From: JAAYTY01 sp964569245 | Lineage (GTDB): Bacteria; Fermentibacterota; Fermentibacteria; Fermentibacterales; Fermentibacteraceae | DNA: 64,000 nt | Reading direction: 5' to 3' | Assembly: GCA_964569245.1 (NCBI GenBank) | Contig: CAZMTK010000002.1 | Span: forward strand, 124,001 to 188,000 | Notes under the pieces: generated by a model | Told to the model about the DNA's origin: nothing | The model's database searches: none | The model's input: only the letters and a program-made list of their open reading frames with translations | Position numbers and translations under genes: made by a program | Shown here: in pieces, positions 26,185 through 34,597 of the stretch | Position numbering within the stretch: position 1 is the first letter of the stretch | How the letters are laid out: each line of letters starts with the position of its first letter

Positions 26185-27132
26185 TCAAGCATCTTCAACC
26201 TGATACTGCCGGGCGAGATGCTCGACAGTGAGGCGCAGGCCGTCGTCGAAGCCGACCATGGGCTCGAAGCCCAGTTTTTCGCGGGCCAGGGAGATGTCGG
26301 CGAGGCTGTCACGGATGTCTCCCGTTCGCTCCGGACCGTGAAAAGGCTCGAGATCCCTCCTTCCCAGCAGCTCCAGGATTCCGCGGGCCATCCTGTTCAC
26401 AGATACGCTGCCTCCGCAGGCGATGTTGAACACCATCCCAGCCACGCCAGGGGCGTCCGCTGCCAGCAGGTTCCCCCTCACGACGTTGTCGATGAACGTG
26501 AAGTCGCGGGACTGCTCTCCGTCTCCGTGTATCAGGGGCGGCCTGCCAGAGAGCACCATTCTCGTGAAGAGCGGGATGACTGCGGCGTACTGGCTCTCCG
26601 GGTCCTGCCGCGGCCCGAACACGTTGAAGTACCGGAGGCATACCGTCTCCAGCCCGTACACCCCGTGGAACACCTGGCAGTACTTCTCCGCAGCCAGCTT
26701 GCCTACCGCGTATGGCGACATCGGTCGCGGCGGCAGGCTTTCGCTCTTCAGCTTCTCAGGGGCGTCGCCGTAGATCGACGACGAGGAAGCGAAGAGCACC
26801 CGCCTTACGCCTTCGTCGCGGGCCGCCAGCAGGACGTTCAGGGTTCCGCCGACGTTCACGTCGTTAGAGGCGGCCGGATCGGAGATCGAGCGGGGAACGC
26901 TCGGCAGCGCGCCCTGGTGGAACACCACCTCCACGCCCTTCATGGCCCTTGCCACGGCCCCGGCATCCCTGAGGTCGGCTTCGCAGACTTCCAGCCGGCC
27001 CTCGAGTCCTGCCAGGTTCACGCGTCTCCCGGTTGAGAAGTTGTCGAGTATCCTGACCTTCCTGCCGAGCCGCACCAGCTCGTGCGCTATGCTGGAGCCG
27101 ATGAAGCCTGCTCCGCCGGTCACGAGGTCCAA
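26185..27132 (-). CDS. NAD-dependent sugar-nucleotide 4-epimerase (GalE/WbpP-like)
   Basis: 315 residues, extended SDR. The dinucleotide motif TGGAGFIGS is at 5-13, SSSSIYG at 116-122, and catalytic Tyr141/Lys145 in YAVGK. YFNVFGPRQDPESQYAAVIP and the late GDIRDSLADIS segment favour the UDP-GlcNAc/UDP-Glc 4-epimerase branch (WbpP/GalE). It would feed the surface glycans encoded elsewhere in the window. The start is TTG with GGGAGG seven bases upstream, four bases after the larB stop; it is the last gene of this operon. Confidence 0.88.
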   Translation of the reverse strand: MDLVTGGAGFIGSSIAHELVRLGRKVRILDNFSTGRRVNLAGLEGRLEVCEADLRDAGAVARAMKGVEVVFHQGALPSVPRSISDPAASNDVNVGGTLNVLLAARDEGVRRVLFASSSSIYGDAPEKLKSESLPPRPMSPYAVGKLAAEKYCQVFHGVYGLETVCLRYFNVFGPRQDPESQYAAVIPLFTRMVLSGRPPLIHGDGEQSRDFTFIDNVVRGNLLAADAPGVAGMVFNIACGGSVSVNRMARGILELLGRRDLEPFHGPERTGDIRDSLADISLAREKLGFEPMVGFDDGLRLTVEHLARQYQVEDA

Positions 27133-27136
27133 TCCG

Positions 27137-27859
27137 CTACCTCCCGCGCCCCCGGAGGATCCGCAATACGGCCGCCGCGGCGCCGAGTCCGTTGTCTATG
27201 TTCACCACCACCACGCCGGGAACGCAGGAGTTGAGCATCGAGAGCAGGGCGGAAAGCCCCTCGAAGGCCGATCCGTATCCCGTCGAGGTGGGAACTGCGA
27301 CCAGCGGGATGCCGATCAGACCTCCGAGCACGCTCGGCAGAGCCGCATCCATCCCCGCAACCGCGATGCAGGCTCCGCATTTCTCGATGTCCGGCAGAGC
27401 CTTGCCGAGCCTGTGGATGCCCGCCACCCCCACGTCGTAGAATCGCCTCACCGAGACCCGCATCTCCTCCAGTATGAACGCAGCCTCCTCGGCGCTCCTC
27501 AGATCGGCGGTGCCGGCCGAAACGACCGCGACCGCAGGCTCCCCCCGCGGCCTCTGACGGTTCAGGCGGCCGGCAGCGAAGGCCATCGCCCTCTCGCAAA
27601 GCCTTCCTTCGGGGAAGGCCTCGCGGAGGGCCGAGGCTGCTTCCCGATCGAGTCTCGTGGCGATCGCATGTCCTGAATGTTCCAGCAGTACGCGCGCAAT
27701 ATCCACGATGTCGGACGGGGTCTTCCCCTTTCCAAGGATCACTTCCGGGAGGGGCTGCCTGGCTCCGCGACGAACGTCCACTCTGGCGAAGCCCAGCCCC
27801 GTTCCGGAGGAATCCGAGTGAGCACCCTCCAGACAGCCCCCGCGTCGCCGACCGTTCAT
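27137..27859 (-). CDS. larB: Nickel-pincer cofactor biosynthesis protein LarB
   Basis: 240 residues, AIR-carboxylase-like. In known systems LarB carboxylates and hydrolyses nicotinic acid adenine dinucleotide, the first step to the nickel-pincer cofactor of lactate racemase-type enzymes. Seen here: LGFARVDVRRGARQPLPEVI at the N-terminus, GKGKT, SAGTADL, the PTSTGYGSAF loop, and the expected catalytic Cys212 in LNSCVPGVVVVNIDNG. ATG 27859 has GGGGAG four bases upstream; GTG 27931 would add 24 unconserved residues. larC lies two genes upstream; larA and larE are not in the window. Confidence 0.92.
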   Translation of the reverse strand: MNGRRRGGCLEGAHSDSSGTGLGFARVDVRRGARQPLPEVILGKGKTPSDIVDIARVLLEHSGHAIATRLDREAASALREAFPEGRLCERAMAFAAGRLNRQRPRGEPAVAVVSAGTADLRSAEEAAFILEEMRVSVRRFYDVGVAGIHRLGKALPDIEKCGACIAVAGMDAALPSVLGGLIGIPLVAVPTSTGYGSAFEGLSALLSMLNSCVPGVVVVNIDNGLGAAAAVLRILRGRGR

Positions 27860-27940
27860 CACACTCCCCATGCGGCGATCCAGAGGAACGAGGATTCCGA
27901 ATCGACGCGTTTCAGCACGTGGAACGTCCACCGCACCGCT

Positions 27941-29062
27941 TCATCCTCCGCGGCGTCCGGAACGTGTCCTGCGAATGTAGTGCAGGGAATCGCCGGCTTC
28001 GCTCAGCGAGACCCTCCTGCCGATCGCCCCGCACCTGGCTGTCATGGCTGCGAGCAGCCTGTCCAGCTCGTCCGGAGCGAGGGACTTGCCTTCGTAGAGG
28101 CTGTAGTTGATCCGGTACTTCAATGGCGTCAGGTTGGGCATGACGACGTTCGCTCCGTTTAGAAGCCCCTTCTCCAGCCCGTCGGGATCCAGCGTCTGCA
28201 GAGCGGTAGTTGCGGCTATGTTGATGTCCGGCATCATAAGCCTGAGCAGCGCTATCATGCGCAGCGTCAGCCGGACCCGTGCCTCCCTGGGAGGCGCGAG
28301 ATCGCGGTACTCGGCCAGGGGCGTGTCGGAGTGCTCTATCCACGGGCCGAGGCCGCACATGTCGATGTCCCTGTCCCTGAGGAACAGCAGGTCGGATGCG
28401 AGGCTCTCGACGGTCTGCCACGGCACTCCTACGAGCACCCCGCTGCCTACCTGCCAGCCGGTCTCCCTGAGGTCGTCCAGACACTGGAGGCGTGCGCCGA
28501 ATCTGTGGAGGCCGTCCTTCGGGTGGATGCGGTTGTAGAGGTCGTGCTCGCTTGTCTCGATTCTGAGCAGATAGCGGTGCGCACCGACCTCCCTGAGCTC
28601 CTCGAGCGTCCTCCTCGGGAGCTCTCCGATCGAGACGACCATCCTGGCCTCGCCCCCCCATCGGCCTGCGACCCACCGCAGAACTTCCGCCACCCTTCCT
28701 ATGTGGGATTCTCCCAGCATCTCTCCGGACTGCAGGACGAACGAGCGGATTCCGTGCCTCCAGCCGTCCTCGATGGCAGAGGTCACCTCTTCGACGCTCA
28801 TGCGATACCTCGGCAGGGTCGAGTTCCCCCTCCGCAGGCCGCAGTAGAGGCAGTTCTTCTGGCAGGAGTTCGACATCTCGACTATGCCCCTCAGATAGAC
28901 TCCGGGCCCCAGAGTGCGCAGGAGGACGGAGTGGGCGGCCCTTGACAGCAGGCCGTCGATCGAGGGCCCCATGGACAGCACATCCACGAGGTCGCGCCTG
29001 GTCAGGGTCTCGGCTTCTCCCTCCAGGAGCCTCTCCAGCTTCTCCTCGGCCAGCAGGCTCAC
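27941..29062 (-). CDS. hydE: [FeFe]-hydrogenase maturase HydE-like radical SAM enzyme
   Basis: 373 residues. The radical-SAM cluster motif is C67-x3-C71-x2-C74 in NSCQKNCLYCGLRRGN, followed by RYRMSVEEV, as in HydE. VLQSGE, LLRIETSEHDLYNRIHP and VGSGVLVGVPWQT also match. HydE helps build the dithiomethylamine-bearing diiron cofactor of [FeFe]-hydrogenase with HydF and HydG, neither of which is here. The GTG overlaps the upstream stop (GTGA). A PylB- or BioB-like function is the alternative, but the LRRGN...RYRM signature favours HydE. Confidence 0.88.
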   Translation of the reverse strand: MSLLAEEKLERLLEGEAETLTRRDLVDVLSMGPSIDGLLSRAAHSVLLRTLGPGVYLRGIVEMSNSCQKNCLYCGLRRGNSTLPRYRMSVEEVTSAIEDGWRHGIRSFVLQSGEMLGESHIGRVAEVLRWVAGRWGGEARMVVSIGELPRRTLEELREVGAHRYLLRIETSEHDLYNRIHPKDGLHRFGARLQCLDDLRETGWQVGSGVLVGVPWQTVESLASDLLFLRDRDIDMCGLGPWIEHSDTPLAEYRDLAPPREARVRLTLRMIALLRLMMPDINIAATTALQTLDPDGLEKGLLNGANVVMPNLTPLKYRINYSLYEGKSLAPDELDRLLAAMTARCGAIGRRVSLSEAGDSLHYIRRTRSGRRGG

Positions 29063-29742
29063 GGCGCCCCTGACAGCGCGGGTGGAACGTACTCGCCCGG
29101 AAGGGCTCTGAAGGGCTGGTAGGCGAGAGCCCTGCTCGCCACGCCTTCGGCCGTCAGATCCGAGATCAGCCCTTCGAGGTCGGCGTTTCTCCACTCCGCG
29201 CCGTATCTCGCGACGACTCTTGCATGGGCATCGAGGACCACTAGCTGGGGCGTCTCCCGGACACCGAAATTGGTCATCACCATTCCGTCGTGATCGACGA
29301 TCACGGGGAAGCCGATCCCCCAGGCCGCTATCGTGGCACGCCACGAGTCGGGATCTTCCACGGAGCTCACGAACACGGTCACCACCGCCACAGGGCTGGT
29401 CTCGAGATCCTCGTAGAGCCGCTGGAGCCTCTCCAGCCCCGCTGCATCCAAGAGCCTCGTGAAATCGCTGAACAGGAGAAGCACGACATGTCCCGAAAGT
29501 TCGCGATAGAGGCTCAGGGGCTCCTGGGTGTTGAACCATGCATGACGTTCGGGGAAGTCCCCCACTGCGGCGAAGCGCTCGGTGTTCGGAGGCTCCCCCT
29601 TCAGGCTGAACAGGTAGCCCAGTCCGAGTGCGGACAGCAGGACGGCCAGCCCGAAGACGAAGGCGGATCTTGCACGCTGTCTGTGGAGCTCGGTGCGGGG
29701 CAGCCCCCCGTCATCCATGCCCGGAGGAGCGAGGGAGGGCAT
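29059..29742 (-). CDS. Membrane-anchored thioredoxin-fold protein lacking CxxC
   Basis: 227 residues. One N-terminal transmembrane anchor (SAFVFGLAVLLSALGLGYLF) is followed by a TlpA/redoxin-like domain: HVVLLLFSDFTRLLDAAGLE, VAVVTVFVSSVEDPDSW, GFPVIVDHDGMVMTNFGVRE, TPQLVVLDAHARVVARYG. The cis-Pro in ETPQ is kept, but no Cys occurs at the active site or anywhere in the visible domain, so it is not a normal disulfide reductase. The domain should face the periplasm. It starts 8 bases after the larC stop with a poor ribosome site; ATG 29718 is an alternative. Role unknown. Confidence 0.8.
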   Translation of the reverse strand: MPSLAPPGMDDGGLPRTELHRQRARSAFVFGLAVLLSALGLGYLFSLKGEPPNTERFAAVGDFPERHAWFNTQEPLSLYRELSGHVVLLLFSDFTRLLDAAGLERLQRLYEDLETSPVAVVTVFVSSVEDPDSWRATIAAWGIGFPVIVDHDGMVMTNFGVRETPQLVVLDAHARVVARYGAEWRNADLEGLISDLTAEGVASRALAYQPFRALPGEYVPPALSGAP

Positions 29743-29750
29743 GCGCCTGC

Positions 29751-30944
29751 CTAGGAGCCCTGCGGGTCCGTCAAGGACAGCGCAGAGGAGCGGGCGGCCT
29801 CGAGGACCCTTGCGGGAGGCACGCCGGCCTTCTCCGCGATCTCGAGGCAGTCGTCCATCTCGGGCACAGCTCGCACGGCTCGCCCGCCGAGAAGGGACAC
29901 CTTCACCTTCACGGGACCCCATGGCGTAGGGGTTTCCAGAATGCGTCTCGGCAGCACGGCCCGTTCGGTGGGCCTGACCCGTGCGCCCAGCGTGGTGGAG
30001 CCCTCGAAAAGCGCTTCCAGGACGCGGCTCTCGGCTTCGGGAGGGCACAGAACGGTCAGTTCGAGCGCCGGCCGCCCCTTCCTGCCGGTTCCGGGAAGGG
30101 CATAGCAGTCAAATGCTCCGGCGGCCAGAAGGGACTTCTGCAGCGGCGGCCAGAGCCTCGGATCCATGTCGTCCACGAGGCTCACGATCTCGACGCATTC
30201 GTCGCGGGACCATCCGGCGGCGGGCCCGGTCTCACCCATGATCATTCGCAGCAGATTGGGTGCCTCTTCGAGCTCCATGGAGCCCGCGCCCATCCCGACT
30301 CCGACCACAGTGCACTCGGGGTGCGGGGAAGACCAGTCCCGTACGAGGGTCCTAAGGATCGCAGCTCCTGTCGGCGTAGTCAGCTCGGCCCGGGAACGCC
30401 CCTGCCTGATCCTGGCCCCTTCGAGGAGCAGGGCCGTGGCGGGAGCCGGAACGGGCAGATATCCGTGAGCACAGCTCACTGTTCCCCAACCGGTTGCAAC
30501 GGGGGTGGACCATGCCTCCTCAATCCCCAGCAGATACATTCCGGCGAACGAGCCGACGATGTCAACTATGGCGTCCAGAGCACCGGTCTCGTGGAAATGG
30601 ACCTCCTCGCGTGCGCATGAATGCACCCGGGCCTCGGCTCCCGCCAGCGCCTCGAATGCTTCGATCGAGAGCCCCTCCACACGGGGGGGCAGCCCGGCCG
30701 ACCGGATCATCTCCGTGATCTCTCCGAGATGCCTGTGCTCGGTCTCGGAATGCGACTTGACCTCGACCAGCGTACCTGACAGACCCCCGCGCCTCGTTCG
30801 GCTCGCCTCGATGGCCCAGCCTTCGAGCGGCAGCTTGCGAAGCATGGCCTCCAGCTCCACCGCCGGGAGCCCGGCGTCGAGGATGGCGCCCAGCACCATG
30901 TTTCCACTGACACCGCTCCAGGGGTCGAAGAGAGCGATGCGCAA
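29751..30944 (-). CDS. larC: Nickel-pincer cofactor biosynthesis protein LarC
   Basis: 397 residues. LarC is the CTP-dependent nickel insertase of pincer-cofactor synthesis. It begins LRIALFDPWSGVSGNMVLGA, the family start. It continues with HFHETGALDAIVDIVGS (histidine-rich), a TPTGAAILRTLV segment, EAPNLLRMIMGE and the C-terminal domain VSLVDDMDPRLW. Length agrees with unsplit LarC; no C1/C2 frameshift is seen. The TTG start at 30944 lies four bases after the gmd stop with GGAAG upstream. Confidence 0.94.
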   Translation of the reverse strand: MRIALFDPWSGVSGNMVLGAILDAGLPAVELEAMLRKLPLEGWAIEASRTRRGGLSGTLVEVKSHSETEHRHLGEITEMIRSAGLPPRVEGLSIEAFEALAGAEARVHSCAREEVHFHETGALDAIVDIVGSFAGMYLLGIEEAWSTPVATGWGTVSCAHGYLPVPAPATALLLEGARIRQGRSRAELTTPTGAAILRTLVRDWSSPHPECTVVGVGMGAGSMELEEAPNLLRMIMGETGPAAGWSRDECVEIVSLVDDMDPRLWPPLQKSLLAAGAFDCYALPGTGRKGRPALELTVLCPPEAESRVLEALFEGSTTLGARVRPTERAVLPRRILETPTPWGPVKVKVSLLGGRAVRAVPEMDDCLEIAEKAGVPPARVLEAARSSALSLTDPQGS

Positions 30945-30948
30945 CGGA

Positions 30949-31950
30949 TCACTTCCCGGTCTCGAGAGGCTTGCGCAGCATCTCCATCTCTGCATCAACC
31001 ATCTCGTTCACGAGCTCGTCGAAGGAGACCCGGGGCTCCCAGCCCAGAACCCTCCTGGCCTTCGAGGCGTCTCCGCACAGGTGATCTACTTCGGTCGGCC
31101 GCAGATACCTCTCGTCGGTCACCACGTGCTCCCGCCAGTCCAGGCCTGCGCGCGAGAAGGCCTTCTCGGCGAACTCACGGATGCTGTGCGTCTCTCCGGT
31201 CGCTATCACGTAGTCGCTGCCCTCGGGCTGCTGCAGCATGAGGTACATTGCCTCGACGAAGTCCCTGGCGTGCCCCCAGTCCCTTCGGGCGTCCAGGTTG
31301 CCCAGCGCCACATTCCTCTGGAGGCCCTTGCTGATTCTCGCCACCGCAATGGCGATCTTGCGCGTGACGAAGTTCTCGCCCCTCCGGGGCGACTCGTGGT
31401 TGAACAGTATGCCGCTGGATGCGTGGAGGCCGTAGCCCGCCCTGAAGTTCACGACCATCCAGTGGGCGTACAGCTTCGCGGCCCCGTAGGGGCTTCTGGG
31501 ATGGAAGGGCGTCTCCTCGCTCTGGGGAGGAGGCGAGGAGCCGAACATCTCGCTGGTGGACGCCTGGTAGAAACGGCAGTCCCTGGTGAGGCCCACCTCG
31601 CGGATGGCGTCCAGCAGTCTTGCCACTCCCAGAGCATCCACATCCCCTGTGTACTCAGGGAGATCGAAGGAGATCTTCACATGGCTCTGTGCGGCGAGGT
31701 TGTACACCTCGTCGGGTCCCGTATGCTCCAGTATCCTGTTCAGCGAGCTCGAATCGGTCATGTCGCCGTAATGGAGGTGCAGCCTGTCTCCGAAGGCGTC
31801 GGCGTTCTGTATCAGGTGCTCGATCCTCCCCCTGTTGAAGCTGCTCGACCTGCGAACTATTCCGTGGACCTCGTAGCCCTTCTCCAGGAGCAGCTCGCAC
31901 AGGTAGGAACCGTCCTGGCCGGTGATTCCGGTGATGAGCGCCTTCTTCAT
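30949..31950 (-). CDS. gmd: GDP-mannose 4,6-dehydratase
   Basis: 333 residues. Converts GDP-D-mannose to GDP-4-keto-6-deoxy-D-mannose. The family motif GITGQDGSYL is at 8-17. Catalytic residues are in STSEMFG (131-137) and Tyr155/Lys159 of YGAAK. HESPRRGENFVTRKI, DARRDWGHARDFVEAM and RPTEVDHLCGD are strongly Gmd-specific. The Rmd-like reductase at 437-1381 could take the product to GDP-D-rhamnose. ATG 31950 has GGAG six bases upstream; an in-frame TTG four codons earlier is less likely. Confidence 0.97.
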   Translation of the reverse strand: MKKALITGITGQDGSYLCELLLEKGYEVHGIVRRSSSFNRGRIEHLIQNADAFGDRLHLHYGDMTDSSSLNRILEHTGPDEVYNLAAQSHVKISFDLPEYTGDVDALGVARLLDAIREVGLTRDCRFYQASTSEMFGSSPPPQSEETPFHPRSPYGAAKLYAHWMVVNFRAGYGLHASSGILFNHESPRRGENFVTRKIAIAVARISKGLQRNVALGNLDARRDWGHARDFVEAMYLMLQQPEGSDYVIATGETHSIREFAEKAFSRAGLDWREHVVTDERYLRPTEVDHLCGDASKARRVLGWEPRVSFDELVNEMVDAEMEMLRKPLETGK

Positions 31951-31978
31951 CCGATGCTCCAATCCGCCGGAGAAGTCC

Positions 31979-34522
31979 CTAATCCTTCACCCTGACGATC
32001 ATGATCGTGAAGTCGTCCGTGAAGTCGCCGCTTCCGGTGTGTTCCCTGACCTCAGCCTCGAGACGGTCTATGAGCTCCTGCAGCGGCAGGTTCCTCCCGG
32101 CGGACACGAGCGCCTCGATCCTGTCCTCCCCGAATTCTTCGCCGGAAGGGCTCATGGCCTCGCTCACGCCGTCGGTGTAGAGGAACAGGAGGTCGCCGGG
32201 GCGCAGGACGGTCGTGCCGCTTCTGTATGCGGCATCGTGCACGACCCCGAGGAGCAGCCCGCCCTCGTCTAGCTTCTGCACCGCTCCGGAGGTTCGGAAC
32301 AGCATCGGAGCGTTGTGGCCCGCGTTCACCCACTCCAGAGTCCTCGAGCCCGGATCATAGAGCGCCGTGAAGAAGGTCACGAAGAACTCGTCGGGCGTGT
32401 TCTCGAACATCAGCCTGTTGACTCTCGAGACCACTGCCGGGAGCGTGAGACCCACCTCGGTTATCGCCCGCAGCGAGGCCTGGAGGTTCGCGGTGAGGAG
32501 TGCGGGGCCCATCCCCTTGCCCGTGACGTCGCCCAACGAGAGCATGGTTCTTCCGCCTTCGAGCACCACCATGTCGTAGAAGTCGCCAGCGACTTCGAGG
32601 CAGAAGGTGATGCTGGCCGCGGCATCCAGCCCCGGAGTCTCCGGCAGCTTGAGGGGCAGCAGGCTCTTCTGAATGCCCCTCGCTATCTCGAGCTGCTCCT
32701 CTAGCTTCTCCTTCTCGACCTTCTCGCGCAGAAGTTCCAGGTTCTCCGCCGCCACGCCTATCTGAGCAGTCAGGCTGGAGAGGATGTCCATCTCGGCGTG
32801 TGTGTAGTCCTCACCGGTGGTCTTGCCTCCTGCGGTGACGAATCCCAGCAGGCCTCCGTGCCCTATCAAGGGCAGCAGGAGTGCCGCGTTGTGGGCGTGG
32901 AGCCACCTCACCTGATCCATGTCCAGCCCCAGCCTGCCGCTTGCGATGATCTCGTCGACCAGCATGGGATGTGCATACTGAGCCAGGCGGCTGGAAAGCC
33001 TCGAGCCCCGGTTGAACGGTGCCGGCTCGCCCCGGCATACCTCGATGGCATTCCCGCTCCTCGCATCGAAGAGAACCGGCATGACCGACTCGGTCTGCAG
33101 GCCCTGCGAGAGCTTTTCCTCCAGGGTCAGCCAGAACTCGTCCCTGTCACTCATGTCCCTTGTGAGGGTTATGAAATCGCGTAGAAGTACGCGAAGCCGC
33201 TCACGCTCGGGGTAGAACCTGTCCTCCAGCCAGTTCCTGATCTTTCGCTGGGCGGGGGCGAAGCCGACTGCCACGCCGATGGAAACCACGAGGAGAGGCG
33301 CAGGGCCCTGTGATCCGGTGATCGTGATGAGCCACCCGCCGGCCTTGTACACCAGTGCGAGGAGGAACGCCAGGAGGGAAGCGTTCACAATCACGAAGAG
33401 CGTTCCCCTGCGCATCCGACCCTCGATCTCCAGCAGCCTGTACTTCCCGAAGGCAGTCGCGAATGAGAAGGGTATCAGCAGATGCACGAGGAACAGGCCG
33501 TCTATGACGAAAAGCCTCACCACGTAGGGGACGGTTTCCCACAGTCTGCCGAAAACAGTTGCGGCCAGCATCACCAGGAACATCAGGACCAGCCCCGGCA
33601 GCGACCCCCACAGCACCAGGCGGACCATCCTGTGCTCTATCCTGTCCCGGGCCGCCGCGAGAGACCTGAACAGCAGCACCGTTCCGGCCGCGAAGTAGGC
33701 CGTGACGAGAATCTGCAGGAAGGGAGGAGCGGCGAAGAAGGAAAGCTCCTTCGGGAGCAGATCCAGCAGGATGCCGGATGCAACGAGCATGGTCGAAACC
33801 GGCGGCAGGAAGCACAGCAGGTCGAAGAGAAGGCGCTTCCGCAAATACCAACTCTTCTCCCGCGGAAACACGAACTGGAGGTTGAGCCAGAGAGGGGCTG
33901 CCATCCATCCCAGCAGCCCCCCGATCAGGTACACGTAGGGCTCGAACGGCAGGCGGAAGCTCGCGTATGCGGGTGCCACGCTCTGGAAGGCGAAGGTCAT
34001 GAGGATCGAGAGGGCGTAGCAGAACAGCGTCAGAACACGGACGGCCCTCGAGAAGGGCCTCTTGATGAACGCCCACAGGCCAACGGCGACGAGAGAGGCG
34101 GCTATCAGGAAGCGGAGGATGAATCCCGGCACCACCACTATGTGGAGGAGGAGAGGGATGCTCCGGGTCTGCACTCTCGTGGTGAAGAGGCTGTCTCCGT
34201 GCTTGAACTCGATGGGGACGACGACGCCAGGAGGAGTCTCCGTAGTGAAGACGGTGAAGTAGTTGTCGAGGGTTCCCGGCAGCCCGCGGACCGAGACCAG
34301 CGTGTCACCGGGGACCGGATAGGGCGGCTCGACGAAGTCCTCCCGGTCCACCTCGGCAAAGATCCCCAGGCTGTCGGAACGGAGGGCGATCATGCTCCAG
34401 ATGTCGCCCATGCTCACGAGCGTGTCCGCCCTGGTGTAGTCTTGCGCCAGGGCCACGCCCACAAGGAGTATCACCAAGCTCGTGACAAGGATCATCCCCG
34501 CACGGACGACGGTCTTTCTCAT
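31979..34522 (-). CDS. Membrane-bound SpoIIE/RsbU-type PP2C serine phosphatase with GAF domain
   Basis: 847 residues. An N-terminal signal/anchor (MILVTSLVILLVGVALA) is followed by about 90 extracytoplasmic residues with a PDZ-like look (PPYPVPGDTLVSVRGLPG). About eight helices span roughly residues 115-425. A GAF-like domain follows, then the usual linker EQLEIARGIQKSLLP. The phosphatase has EVAGDFYDMV, SLGDVTGKGMGPALL, NAGHNAPMLF, LFLYTDGVSEAM and DDFTIMIV, with its metal-binding Asp residues intact. It would dephosphorylate an anti-sigma-factor antagonist in response to an outside signal. It heads the gmd-larC-hydE-larB operon, and the gap upstream is AT-rich. Confidence 0.92.
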   Translation of the reverse strand: MRKTVVRAGMILVTSLVILLVGVALAQDYTRADTLVSMGDIWSMIALRSDSLGIFAEVDREDFVEPPYPVPGDTLVSVRGLPGTLDNYFTVFTTETPPGVVVPIEFKHGDSLFTTRVQTRSIPLLLHIVVVPGFILRFLIAASLVAVGLWAFIKRPFSRAVRVLTLFCYALSILMTFAFQSVAPAYASFRLPFEPYVYLIGGLLGWMAAPLWLNLQFVFPREKSWYLRKRLLFDLLCFLPPVSTMLVASGILLDLLPKELSFFAAPPFLQILVTAYFAAGTVLLFRSLAAARDRIEHRMVRLVLWGSLPGLVLMFLVMLAATVFGRLWETVPYVVRLFVIDGLFLVHLLIPFSFATAFGKYRLLEIEGRMRRGTLFVIVNASLLAFLLALVYKAGGWLITITGSQGPAPLLVVSIGVAVGFAPAQRKIRNWLEDRFYPERERLRVLLRDFITLTRDMSDRDEFWLTLEEKLSQGLQTESVMPVLFDARSGNAIEVCRGEPAPFNRGSRLSSRLAQYAHPMLVDEIIASGRLGLDMDQVRWLHAHNAALLLPLIGHGGLLGFVTAGGKTTGEDYTHAEMDILSSLTAQIGVAAENLELLREKVEKEKLEEQLEIARGIQKSLLPLKLPETPGLDAAASITFCLEVAGDFYDMVVLEGGRTMLSLGDVTGKGMGPALLTANLQASLRAITEVGLTLPAVVSRVNRLMFENTPDEFFVTFFTALYDPGSRTLEWVNAGHNAPMLFRTSGAVQKLDEGGLLLGVVHDAAYRSGTTVLRPGDLLFLYTDGVSEAMSPSGEEFGEDRIEALVSAGRNLPLQELIDRLEAEVREHTGSGDFTDDFTIMIVRVKD

Positions 34523-34597
34523 GAATCCTCCGCGAAACGCAGTGCAATAGCGAATTTACGAAAACACGGTCAGGAAGGCCAGAAATCCGGACAGTTC

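Noticed and set aside
25967..26188. 73-codon frame downstream of the epimerase with a TTGA overlap
   Set aside because: The coupling looks tempting, but the product is Arg/Ser-rich without domain or strong ribosome site and it covers a likely terminator hairpin.
29751..30944. Programmed frameshift in larC
   Set aside because: Some larC genes are split C1/C2, but this one reads through as one full-length frame.
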